Position numbers and translations under genes: made by a program. DNA of 64,000 bases from Isoetes taiwanensis (lineage: Eukaryota > Streptophyta > Lycopodiopsida > Isoetales > Isoetaceae). Each line of letters opens with the position of its first letter. The first letter of the stretch is position 1. Location of the stretch: contig JAJEKV010000010.1 of NCBI GenBank assembly GCA_021234155.1, forward strand, positions 7,600,871 through 7,664,870. The letters are read 5' to 3'. The notes beneath the pieces were generated by a model, which was given only the letters and a program-made list of their open reading frames with translations, did not search any database and was not told the origin of the DNA. Below are positions 25,241 to 36,143 of the stretch, in pieces.

Positions 25241-26703
25241 ATGGCGAAGAGCAAATTAGATAAGGCCTGGGAGATGTTTAGCACATGGTACGACACAATA
25301 GTTGAGAAAGAACGAGATTTTCGTCAGAAGCACTCAGAAGAGTTTGAGGAGAAGAGACAAGAGCCGGTAGATGCAACTAATATATATAATAACTTTTGTT
25401 TGACAATAGACATTATGGCAGTGTAAAAGGCATAATGCATATGGGAGCATTCTTCATAGCTTCACGAATAGAGCTAGACCTGACGTGAAACTATGTCCTG
25501 TTACTGGATTGCCTTCCATGAGCATACATGCTTGTTAAGATGTTTCTGAAGCCTGATCAAGACCAGATTAGGAGGTCTCTGAAAAGGCTACCTAAAGAAC
25601 TATGTATGCAAGAAGGCAAAGAAAGCTTTTACAGCCTAGAGATTATATTAAGCACACACATGATTTACAGTAGGACAAATCAAGTTGCAGAGTCTTCTTC
25701 AAGTGTGCATGACCCTTAGATAGAACGGCCTTCCTCACCAGTGGAGGAGCAAATAGATCCTGAGGAAGAGAGGCTCCTACTGGAGAATGAAGAGAATGAG
25801 GATCCATTGGAAGAAGAGGTCCCCAAGCATAAATTGTCTAGTTGGGGTCTATCGGAAGCATATCCCATCCACATATGTGGGAAACCTTGCTTATTGCTGC
25901 CTGATGTATCTCACGTGACTGGGATGAGAGAGGACGAGATACTAGGACAGATATATGTCTTTGTGGGCTTGGGAAGACTTATGGAGGCTGTGACTTATGA
26001 TGGATCTTCAATCCCTCCAAAGGACACATTTGATATAGTCCCGCAACAAGCTGAAGCAAGGTATGAGGCAGTGAACGATATCCAATTTGAAGCTCCTAGC
26101 TTTCCAAGCACTGCTTCCGTGTTCACAGAACCTGAGTTGTTGAGGTCCTATTTCTCGATAACAAAGCCAGCAGTACTCGAGTGTGACAAGAAAGAGGTAT
26201 TTATCTTATTTTCGTGCTTATTTGTTACTTCTATTCTGATGTTGCTTTTGTGTAGGAGTTGTTTATTGATGACTTCTGCGCAAGATATGAAAGAGTCACC
26301 CTACGTCGGGATGCTAGTATTGCACATTATATGGGCTACCTTCACAAGGGGCAAGTTGTTGTGTTTCACAATAAATGTAGTCCATCTGGAGCAGAAGAGA
26401 TCCTAAAGCTTGGCTGGAAACCATGTTTCCCTGGTCGAAAACTATAATAGAGTTGCAGCAGTAGATAGAGACATAACTATGTACGTCTTCGGACGCTTCA
26501 GCATGTACTCTATCCTTGCAAATAAAGCAGTACTAGGTTTGAGTGGAACGGATAAGGAAGCACTTTGGTTGTCCTGTGCTCAAAAGGACCCTGACATATT
26601 GTGGCTGTTAGATGCGATTGAAACTGGAGTAAAAGAACAGGACTTAGAAGCATTTCATGCTGGTACTCCAGGCCCGAATGCCAAGAAAAGGAAATGTATT
26701 TGA
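25241..26703 (+). pseudogene. Broken unrecognised gene between the palindrome arrays
   Basis: Frame pieces: 25241-25426 (MAKSKLDKAWEMFSTWYDTI), 25528-25719, then past an in-frame TAG 25741-26196. A GT-AG intron (26197-26255, 59 bp) leads to 26256-26430 (LFIDDFCARYERVTLRRD, HYMGYLHKGQVVVFHN). A frameshift near 26410-26440 leads to 26435-26703 (ENYNRVAAVDRDITMYVFG), ending KKRKCI then TGA. The acidic segment PEEERLLLENEENEDPLEEE is at 25753-25812. The C-terminal KKRK could be nuclear. I do not recognise a family. Position between two arrays of one palindrome suggests a transposon-borne protein that binds it, but no transposase motif is visible. Confidence 0.4.
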
Positions 26704-26866
26704 GAGGTTTTTGTATTAATAAAAGCTTTTGTTCAAATCTAGAAGTATGAATTTTATTTATATCATACAATCACCGTCGGCAAGTCTATACTATGGAAGT
26801 GCATTTTCGAGATCTATAATAATATCTTGGTCATATGTTATTTTATTTATTGCCTTCTGTATTTGG

Positions 26867-27210
26867 CCACTGTGTGAAAATACCCTATCTACACATTTTG
26901 GAAAGGCATTTTTCGCACCATGATGACGGTATGCCAAAATCCACTTTTTGACCACAGTGACCACGGTGCGAAAACACCATGTCCACAATTTTTGGGAAGG
27001 CCTTTTTCGCACCATGGCTACTATAAACTTTTTATGTTAAAGGGTTTATGGGATTGGGTCAGATCATACTGGTCATTTTTGAGGAGCGTGGCCACAGTGC
27101 GAAAACACCTTGTCTACACAATCTGAAATGGTCCTTTTCACACCGTGATGACAGTGCACAAAAATCTATTTTCTAACCGCAGTAACCATGGTGCAAAAAC
27201 ACCCGGTCCA
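26867..27210. repeat. Palindrome array, right
   Basis: Copies of the same GCACC(G/A)TG / CA(C/T)GGTGCGAAAA half-sites as at 24878-25215, here alternating with ACACCATGTCCACAATTTT-type spacers. Individual copies are more diverged than in the left array (for example TTTTCGCACCATGATGACGG). Confidence 0.6.
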
Positions 27211-27261
27211 CAATTTTGGACACCTTGCCCTTACTCTATACACAAAATCCTACTCTAAATT

Positions 27262-27720
27262 TTACGGCGACTCCGGGTTGGGAGCAGCACAGGCCTGCAG
27301 GATCACATAACCTTGCTCCAGATCATAGTGCAGGTGCAGAATCACGTCCTGATAGTTGAATACGGGGTCGAGATTATCCACAGCCCCAGCTAGCTAGCCA
27401 TCCATGGGAATTCCACAATTCTTCATCTTCCACAAATATAGATCATTCATCCGACAGGTAATCCACTCAAGGCAGTTCTTTGGCATAGTGTTCACCATGT
27501 CCATCGCTGCAACTGATAGTGTTCTCGCTTCATTCCTGATTCGTCTTATATAGCCCTATTGACTCTTGCATACCATGGTGGCCCAATCAATTTTTGCTGA
27601 CCTGTCAATATCTAGAGTATATTCCAATTCCAGATTCCCATATCTCGCCGCAAATCTAGTAGCGGTACCTTCTCTTTGGCCTGCTGCTTCTGCCCCCTCT
27701 TTCATTAAACCATTTGAACT
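27262..27720 (-). pseudogene. Unrecognised reading frame with two TAG stops
   Basis: One long minus-strand frame (MKEGAEAAGQREG... to AACAAPNPESP-like end, TAA at 27262-27264) is broken by only two stops, both TAG (CAA-TAG-GGC and GGC-TAG-CTA contexts). It contains RNEARTLSVAAMDMVN and NYQDVILHLHYDLEQGYVI. It converges on the broken gene at 25241-26703 with the right palindrome array between them. I do not recognise it. Confidence 0.35.
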
Positions 27721-28188
27721 CTCGAATTGCCCATCTTAATTATGCCCATTTAAACCATGGCTGTGTCAAATCATTATTCGTACATCACCACGACGCCGCA
27801 TCGCACCGTTTATTCCCGTCAATCTCAACCATTGATCTTCCTTCAGTTGGCTTTCTGAGGCCTAGCCAAAATTTTGCTTCTCGATCGTTCTCTTCTGCGA
27901 TGCTGCCATCTGGAAAAATTCACAGTTCTGATTCTGCTTTCTGGACTGCCTATAAAAATCTCTGCTGAACAGATGCGAACTTTAATGCTCCAACTTTTCT
28001 GTCTTCTGCCTTCAGCTCTGCAGCACTTTGCTCCAATCGATATGGCCGCTTCACCGAAATTGACAACTCTCCAGGCCACTGCACCCATGAATCCTGATCT
28101 TTGTTCATCCGTGATTTTCTCCACACCAAGTGTTCGGGAGGCTCTCGAAGGCGCCAACAGAGAGGTTGCAGAAAGGACAGGGTGATTG
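27690..28188 (+). pseudogene. Family G copy 3, 5' fragment
   Basis: The start at 28041 gives MAASPKLTTLQATAPMNPDL and VREALEGANREVAER, matching the start of copy 1 (REALIGPNREVAERQ). The upstream non-coding part also matches copy 1 (CCTAGCCAAAATTTTGCTTC here, CTTAGCCAAACTTTTGCCTC there). Homology stops abruptly near 28185. Confidence 0.6.
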
Positions 28189-28189
28189 T

Positions 28190-29470
28190 GAGATTGTTCT
28201 AAAGATGGGGTGATGGCAGGTGGTGGTGTGTTTGCCTTTTCATGTCTATCTCAAAGTTATTGAATGCTAATTATCAATTCCTATAAGTGCAAGAAATAAT
28301 CAGAACTAGCCCTTGATACATCTATTTACCATAGAGTGAGCTTGTGACAAACTTGAAGGTTCTTGCATAGGTGCTATTTTACAGCAACTGTTGTGGCTGT
28401 GCTCATGGCCGTCAGCACCATAGTTAATAACGAATTTTAGAAACCAATGAACATGTGAATTATTCAAATCCAACACTATTACAAATCTTTGGAGATAAGC
28501 ATTTACAATGTAAAAAAGCGCTGCTTAAATTCTAACCCAACTTGCTGCATTTAGGGTTCTGCACAAAGTGCAAATATCAAAATTATTGGGATGTTTTGGG
28601 TGCAGTACAGGCTTTCAACTCTTTGCCTAACAATTCTGTTGTTTTAAAGATGAATAGGCAGTTAATCAATTTTTTAGCTTGATTCCTTATCTGTTATTTA
28701 TTTTAACATTCTACTTAAGAATTCAGTAGATTTAAGGGTATTGAGTGTTGTTTTAGGGATCTGCAAAGCATCTGGAATATGTTTATTGTTTTGTATCCTT
28801 GAATGATTGTCATCTAACATCAGAGGTTTCCTGGGATCAGCTAAGGATGCCAGCGTGGAAAACATCGAGCCAATATCTAATCAGGCATGTACAGGCTTTT
28901 TTAAGCCAGGCTTGGAACTGTGTTCCAGGTGTCGTTCATCTGCAGGTTCGATAGGATTCGGACCTTTCTGAGTTTCAGATTTGGTGGGTGGGGGGTGATA
29001 ATTGCAAGTCCGTCCCGCCCTGATTTACCACCGAATATTTGTATTTTTCCCTTGTCTATAAAAACTGTGTCTTCCTCTCTCGCGCTTTTTCTTAGCACAT
29101 TCGCATTCTGCGCCCAGGTATTCTTCACAAGCGCCGGAATCATTTATCATTTGATGTTTTTCTAACCTCTTCTTCTAGCGATCAGTTCAATGACAATTGA
29201 AAACGATTGGGGATGTTTCAACGATGTCATTGGTAGCTTCATTACCATCTAGCTTGCTGCTAGGGGTGATTTATGGGTCAATCGAAGTAGAAGAATGATG
29301 TTTCTGCGCATTGGAGGGCTATAGTGATTGGCTTTGAGTCTAAAAAGGAAATCTATGTCCAAGTTAAACATGTATACATACCATCTGATATGGCAAAAGA
29401 GAAGATTAGATATGTATACATTAGAAGGTTAAACATGTATACATACCAATTTTTCCTGAGCTGCAGGTGA
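28190..29470. other. Intergenic, possible promoter
   Basis: CTATAAAAACTGTG at about 29057 followed by a pyrimidine-rich stretch and an AG-rich exon border (GCGCCCAGGTATTC) looks like a plant TATA promoter and 5' UTR for the frames at 29474-30375. Otherwise nothing seen. Confidence 0.3.
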
Positions 29471-29473
29471 ATT

Positions 29474-30375
29474 GTGGGTAGATTGACTGTTTTTCCTTTC
29501 TTTACTGTAATTTTTAGTTCTCTAATTGCTACTATGTTTGTTGTCGGGGTTTTGTATTTTCGATGTGCGGGACTTCGAGCCACAAGATCCATAACAAGCG
29601 TGTTCCATTCATTTCATTATGATCTCGATTCTTTATTATTTGAAGGTCACATCGCGGTGCAATTCAGAAAGAATGGAAGGTGGTTTTGGCGCTATGAATA
29701 CTATCCCTGGAAAAGCAAGATAGTCAAACTACCTCTGCCTCCTCTCTCTCAGCTTTACTCTCACCCTTTGGATAATACATCAATTATGTTGCCGAAAACC
29801 AAGCTGGCCCAGGAAATATCGACTGCATTAAGAGAAAAGGGTGGAGTTTGTGGGCATGTTAAGTAAATTATAGCTATAAACATCTTCATTGCATTATTTA
29901 AGGATGTTGAGGTTGTGAAGAAGACTGTCAAGATGTATACAGTGAATGCTTTTGAGGTATTTTGGACAAGATTTTCTGTGAAGGCTGATTCAGTAGATTG
30001 CACGAGTCTGTCGAGAATGTTGAATGCAGAATAAAGAAGGAGAGCCACGAATTAGGTACTGCATTTGAAAAAAAGCTCTCTACATCACCTTCAAGTATAG
30101 AAGATCGAGAAGGAACTAAGTGGATTTGGGTTCATGTGGAACAAGACGATGCAGATGGGATGCATCCAGAGGATATAGATATCAGTATTATGAAGGATGG
30201 TCAACCATACAAGACCTTTAGAGTTGAAGCAGAGTGGACCTTATTTGATGCTAGAACAATGTTGGAGGCAGAATGTGATCTGAATGTTTTTTATTTTTTT
30301 ATTAAATGGTATAAAAGTTGGGGAAAGACGAGAAGATTTACACAAGACAAAAGATTGTTTACCCCCAATACTTAA
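29474..30375 (+). pseudogene. Unrecognised coding segments
   Basis: 29474-29866 is open and ends in RFRKN-like QFRKNGRWFWRYEYYPWKSK and KLAQEISTALREKGGVCG. 29904-30033 (DVEVVKKTVKMYTVNAFEVF) and 30001-30375 (EGTKWIWVHVEQDDADGMHP; KTFRVEAEWTLFDARTMLEA) are open in other frames. Codon-like composition suggests former exons of one gene, but I could not splice them into one frame and do not recognise the family. They lie between two copies of the border repeat (24878 and 30432). Confidence 0.3.
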
Positions 30376-30427
30376 TTTCTGTGTTTGTTAATATATAAAA
30401 GAACACTTGGGTATGTTGGGTTCAAAT

Positions 30428-30490
30428 GCCTTAGTATCTTGAATGCCATTAAAGTTTGATTTTCTCAGCGTCGTCAAAGTGCGAATAAGT
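30428..30490 (+). repeat. Second copy of the palindrome-array border
   Basis: About 41 bp (TATCTTGAATGCCATTAAAG onward through TTCTCAGCGTCG) match 24879-24921 with one or two differences, followed by a decayed GTGCGAA half-site. Same orientation as the first copy; the array itself is missing here. Confidence 0.6.
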
Positions 30491-32198
30491 GTTGTTCACA
30501 AAATAAGAAAGTGATGCTTATTTGGGACCACCCCCAAAGGGAAACAGAAGAATGAGCGAGAGGGCACAATGGAGGCGGCACACGTAAGAAGGAGGTCCAA
30601 GAAGTGAAAACGAAGTGAGCAGATAGGAAACAACTGGGGTCAACATAGTAAAATGGCATGATGATGAGACACCACAAGGTGACATGTTCCAACGAAACAA
30701 GATGACATGTTTAAAACACGAAATTAAGGGACAAGCACCCCAACCTATGAAGATCCAGCAAAAAAAAGGGATGGACGGAGCAAGACCCCAGGCCAACATG
30801 CCAACCTTACGAGCATAAAACAAGAAGATCAACCAAAAAGCACTATGTTATAAAAGATCCATCTCTTAGCTACCAATTACAAATAAGCCTAAGCAACATA
30901 TCTTCACATAACCCACGCAAACACTAGGCATCCAAGGAATTGATGGTGTAACACCCAAGACTGACCCTAGACTCCAAGCTCATGCACATCAACGACAACT
31001 GAACAAAGGAGAACTATCAAACAAGAAAACTGTCATCGAAATGAATCTAATAAAAGGGGGCATATATTCCAACCTGACCAATACACGATCTCCAAAAAAC
31101 AAGGGATTGATAGGCATAAACTCTGACCGACACTCCGAGATAGAAAAGTTGAGGTGTTCGAATATTTACAACATAAAAAGTAGGTACTAGAGTTGTGGAA
31201 GCATGGGTAAACACAACTATACCTGGATGGACGAAACTAAGAAGGTTCAGAAACAACCCTAGACCAACAAAGCATCTAAAGACATCTCTAACAACCAAGT
31301 TTGGGTCAAAGCAAGATGTACAAGCAGAACAATGTACTCCACAAAAACAACTTGACAAAATAAACAAGGCCCAAACAGAACAACCTATGCAATAATTTGG
31401 CAGACTACAAGTGCAACAAAAATCTTGAAGGCATCTAGGCAAAGTTGCATCTGCAACAAAAAGTTTCTAAGGCATCAAGATCCAAAAAGATTAACAAACT
31501 TCCTCTCGATTCCAAGGTCCAAAAACATTGTCAACGGTTCACAAATTTCTCACCCATAAGTTGAAAGCTAAATGTTTATTGTATTGTGTTTATTCCTGCA
31601 GAAACCTAGCAAAAAGCATAAACCTGTACACAAATGCAGCCACCCACCCATAGATCTGATCTGCTCAAGGACGGTGGCCCACTTGCCCAAAGCAGTTTGA
31701 AAATCCAGGGAAGTCGTCCATATCCATCCATTTTTAAAATGGCATGACAAGTAAATCCGGTCCCAACACTAGTCACAAAGGGATTCGTTACCCTGCGTGA
31801 TCAGAGAAAGGGATCTACTCCAAGAGGAGCTCAAACATATACCAGGTTCCAAGTCAAAAACCGTCCTAGATAAATTCAAGCAAATAAAGCTGGGTCCTGA
31901 TTCATATGGCAAAAGCAGGAGATCATGCCAGGACCAGCTAGATATGCTAATGTTGGACCCCCAACTCCAGCCCAGCCGAACCCAAGCAACCGCCAAATGA
32001 GGAAGGAATTTAGAATTTTGTAAAAAACTGTCAACAAAGGTTATGAATCCGGTACAAGTGAGGATTGCAGATTGCTTGAATGCCAGAAAAGCTTGTGAAG
32101 TGATGCAGAATTAAGAGGAAGATGATCGAGTACTAAGTAGAAACTAAAGAAACTGCATAGAGAAGAAGGAGAAATCTAGCTAATTAGAATGACTGACA
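30491..32198. other. Intergenic
   Basis: A short open frame at 31797-31996 (RERDLLQEELKHIPGSKSK; CQDQLDMLMLDPQLQPSRT) looks like a coding remnant. 31047-31442 (minus) is Cys/Phe-rich and probably random. Nothing else recognised. Confidence 0.3.
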
Positions 32199-32520
32199 GG
32201 GTAAAAGCATGTTAGGGTGTACCACTTTTGGAACCTGCAAAAGTACATACACTAGGTACTTCAGAACTGGGTACTTTCTCATTTTTCTTTTCATTAAAAC
32301 TAATACAAAAATCCAAAATAAAAGTCAAGGACATGGTAATATTCAAAGTTAAGATAAAGATAATGCTATCGGAGACCAATATATATATAAAAAGTTCTAA
32401 AACATACCTTATATTGAGATATTATACAGGTACCCAGTACCCAGTCCTGGCTACCTTTTTAGGTACCTTTTTAGTCACTAAATAATACTTTTTAAGGGAC
32501 ACCCTAACATGCTTTTACCC
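32199..32520. mobile_element. MITE with perfect 22-bp terminal inverted repeats
   Basis: 32199-32220 and 32499-32520 are perfect inverted repeats (GGGTAAAAGCATGTTAGGG...). GACA flanks both sides (32195-32198 and 32521-32524), a plausible target-site duplication. The 322-bp AT-rich interior has no coding capacity. Identical arms point to recent origin. Confidence 0.8.
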
Positions 32521-32853
32521 GACACAGAAAAACTCTGTACAACAATAGATTCAGCTCAAAGGAAATGCCGATGAGGAATGCAGGAAGACACAAGGCTTTT
32601 AAGGGAGAAAGGGCCAAAGAAAGCTTGCGCTATGGCAGGCTTGTGCCAAAGAAAGCTTGGGTCTAAAAAGAGAGCTGGCGCTAAAACTGGCGTCCCGATC
32701 CCTAGAATGATAGCATTCATAAGGACAATCCCTTATATATCAGCACCTTTATTTTCTTCTCCTTGGCTTTATTTTTGTCCCTTTATCGTCCATTATAAAC
32801 CAATTCCTTATTTTTATCTCTTTATTATCCCTTTTTTTCATCCCTTTATTTTT

Positions 32854-35082
32854 TTTTTGAAGAACCGTGTCAGCAATATATTAAAAGAATGGTAATGTTA
32901 CAAAGCAAGTGAGGAGGAAGGAGAACTGCCCCAAAGAGACAGTGATACCTCGACACTCCACAACAACTGCAACTCTATTGCTGTACAAACTGGCCATCAC
33001 CATCTACCACACCCAAGAAGTCCCGCCAAATGGAAAACTTCCGCTCTACTAATCCCGGAACACCAAAAGCTTTGAAATAGCTTGTACCGAAGTCGAGGAA
33101 TCGAGAGGCCGCAGTCACTTCTGATCCCCGAAGATCCACAACCGCCCGCTTCCAAATCAACCACACCAACCAAGCCACGCGACAGATGCAAGGCTTGCTG
33201 CCGCACGAGCTGCCAAGCACCGGGATATACATGAAGCGGCAATTGTTGGCTATTCAATCTCACCAAACAGAGCCCCCGACCCAATCCTGTGCAACCTCGC
33301 AAGTAAGGGCATAAAACCGCATAATGCTCCACAAGTCTCACGATGAAGGCCACAACAAGGGCAAAGAGGGCTCACACCCGCCTAAACCGACTCACAAGGA
33401 CATTCACCCCCGATACGGGCACACCACCGCCACGTATACCCGAACCTTCGGTGGGGAAGTGAGCTCCATGTCCACGCCCAAACCGAAAGCCATCGAGAAC
33501 CCTGAAGCTGCAGAGACCACTTGCCCGAAGGGGCAGAGTGTCATGAATAGCCAACACCCGATAACAAGACCGCACAAAACAAGAAGATACAACATCCGGA
33601 TGAACCTTCCAAACCCGCACCACCACATCACCCCGAGGGACTATAGGTATGTGTAGCGAATACTCCCCGCCACTTGTTCCCGTGATAGCCCTGGCCACCG
33701 CCCTTCAGCGAAAAGCGAGCTCGAAAGAACTCCCACGGCTAGCCGACCATCCCAATACCAATCCTCCAAGGTGAGCACAAAGAGCTCGCCTCCAACGGGC
33801 CCTCAAGGCCCGAAGCATGCACAGGGCAGCCAAGGGCAAGTAATGCTAGGGGGTAGAGGAACCCACAAGAAAGGAGAAGAGTGGTGATAAACCGGGCATA
33901 ATCTAGCCGGAAGAGCACACGCGACGTGATCCCAAGCCCGCAAACACCCCGTGAGAAAAGGGGATGCATGTGGGAAAGGCCGGAGACCATACAACAAAGC
34001 GCCTGGGCAACTCTACATGCACGCACGACTTTCCAAATGCCACACAATGGCGAAGAGATTGCCACAATAGTGCCGCACCAGGAGAAGATGCTTCATCCTG
34101 CAGAATGCTCCAAATAAACTTAGAGACCAACACCTAAATAAACTTAGAGACCAACACCTTACTATGCAGTGCCAAATCCAGAATGGCCAAGCCCCCATCC
34201 TCCCGGGGGCGGAGACACTTCCACCAAGCCACTTTAACAACCGCCCTTTCATCATCCCCCCCACACAAAATTTCGAACAATCTTATCCAAAGCCCCAGAT
34301 CTTACCCTCGAGAGCTAACATCGCAGATGCTGTATACACATGAGTGCTACAAAGTACTGACTTGGCAATAGTGATCCTACCTACCATGGACAATTTGCTA
34401 CCCTTCCACCAATTGAGGTGTTTCTGCAACCCCTGCAAAATCTCATCCCACACCCTCCCCATGGAAACATCCCCTCCAAAGGGAATACCCAACAGCTTAG
34501 TACACACATTTACCCGGAAGCACCTTCCAAGGGAATAGAGCCAAACAAGGGGAGGCGGAGTCAATCGGGCCCATAATGCGGAGCATTTGCCCCAATTCAA
34601 GAATGCCCGAGGCCAAGGAGAAAGTATCCAAAGAAACCTTCACATTCCGCAAATTCCTCTCTTCTGCCACCAAGAAGAGAAAAGTGCCATCGGCGAACTG
34701 GTTAATAATCTGCTGACTACCATCCTGCATCCGAAGCCCATCCACCACCCCCTCCTCCACTGCAGCCAAAAACAATCGAGACAAAGGCTCTCCGCCACAA
34801 TCGTAAACAAAAATGGTGCCAAAGGGCACCCCTGCCGCACCCCTCTGCCTAAGGAGAAAAAGGCGGAGGGTTCACCCTGGCACACCACCGTAGCTCGTGC
34901 TGACCTATGCAGCTTCATGACTGTCTCTGTAAAGCGTGGACCACAGCCCAACGCTAACATCATGGCAGACAAGAACTCCCAACGGACACTATCATAAGCT
35001 TTGGCAAAGTCAAGCTTAAGATAGGCAATGCCTTGACCTGTTCTCCTGGCCCAATAAAGGCCCTCATAAGCTGCGGCAACAG
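32854..35082 (-). mobile_element. 5'-truncated LINE with target-site duplication
   Basis: TCATCCCTTTATTTTT flanks the insertion at 32838-32853 and 35083-35098. The left copy runs into a T-run on the plus strand, i.e. the poly-A tail of a minus-strand element. Reading right to left, the RT domain gives GIAYLKLDFAKAYDSVRW (motif A), GRGVRQGCPLAPFLFTIVAE, then after a frameshift NQFADGTFLFL where the usual FADD is FADG, then TKLLGIPFGG and WWKGSKLSMVGRITIAKSVL. Further left is the C-terminal region with WWKCLRPREDGGLAILD and a Cys/His-rich tail. The endonuclease is absent. Truncation, frameshifts and the lost catalytic Asp mean it is dead. Confidence 0.9.
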
Positions 35083-35098
35083 TCATCCCTTTATTTTT

Positions 35099-35767
35099 AT
35101 TCCCTCAGTTTTTTATTTTGGAAAATGGAATGGGGATTTCATGGCCAAAACTTGATTATCTTCATTCTTGACTGTCTTCTAGATTCTAGACTTGATAATA
35201 TGACAAAGGCTTCAGATCATTCGAAGGCCTTTATTCCTCCAAGGTGTGAGAAGAAATTTCAGCCAAGAAAACCAAAGAAAATGACTTGCTATTGAAAATA
35301 AGCCAAAGAGAACAAGAAGTAGACCAGATTTCACAACAATTTGTGCTAGAAGGACAAACTTTGAAGCAGGGCCAGTAAGTCAAAATTCTGTTTCTTGTGG
35401 AAAATCCCGAGCATTGGTGGTTATGGATCTGGATTCTGGCACAATGGTGCTGAAAGCTAAGCGAAAATCACCACTAGAATGGTCGGATAATGCCGTCAGT
35501 GATTATTAAGCCATATCATGGGATTCAAGGCCCATAAAAATGGTAATATCAATCTCTCCAATTCCCAGTGGAAAGAAATTTTAGAAAGAAACCTCCATAG
35601 TGCCAGGTTTGGTCGAATTCAATTCGACAATGAATTGTCCTCCTCAAGGGGGGAAATCCAAAAAGCTTTTGAATCCTCAAGCTACTCTAGACGTTCAACT
35701 TGATAATCATTGTGACATGGTATAGCCTTGGATGCTCGAGGACGAGCATAATTCTAGTGGGAGAGAC
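35099..35767 (+). pseudogene. 3' end of an LTR element, remnant
   Basis: An open frame at 35518-35703 (starts MGFKAHKNGNINLSNSQWKE) has no family motif. From 35700 the sequence reads LDARGRA-like and, in another frame, MLEDEHNSSGRD, then meets TGTAACGG of an LTR at 35768; AGTGGGAGAGAC just before it could be the polypurine tract. The GATGCTCGAGGACGAGCAT segment recurs inside the adjacent TRIM (36007) and at 9500. This looks like an element's 3' internal end. Confidence 0.4.
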
Positions 35768-36143
35768 TGTAACGGGTCCATGGTAGATCGCTCGAGTAAT
35801 CGAACCTTGCATGTGCCTGTGCGGCGTTCCCGAGACACCGACATAAATGGGTAGAAGCGACTACTCATAAACGTCTAGACGGTTTTGCCCAGTTGATATT
35901 ACAGTTGGTATCAGAGCAGGTCTCGAGTTCGAGTCTCCATGGGTGCCTATATGCATGGGTAATTTGCAAAGACTTGGTAATCATTGTGACATAGTATAGC
36001 CTTGGATGCTCGAGGACGAGCATAATTCTGTAACGGGCCCATGGTAGACCGCTCGAGTATTCGAACCTTGAATGTGCCTGTGGGGCGTTTCCGAGACACC
36101 GGCATAAATGGGTAGAAGCGACTACTCATAAACATCTAGACGG
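35768..36143 (+). mobile_element. TRIM-like element, two short LTRs
   Basis: Left LTR 35768-35903 (TGTAACGGGTCC to GATATTACA, 136 bp). Primer site TGGTATCAGAGCA at 35906-35918. Internal region about 110 bp. Right LTR 36029-36143 (TGTAACGGGCCC) is truncated before its last 20 bases or so. No coding capacity. Related to 9647-9791 (minus). Sequence before the left LTR repeats the end of the internal region, so unequal recombination between copies is likely. Confidence 0.75.

Noticed and set aside
24878-27210. CRISPR-like array of repeats and spacers
   Set aside because: The repeat is palindromic, imperfect and in a plant nuclear context; spacers are themselves similar to each other.
31047-31442. 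131-aa Cys-rich minus-strand frame
   Set aside because: No signal peptide, no regular Cys spacing and no neighbouring coding signal; probably chance.
34283-35086. Possible functional LINE
   Set aside because: Endonuclease missing, frameshift in RT, and FADG in place of FADD.
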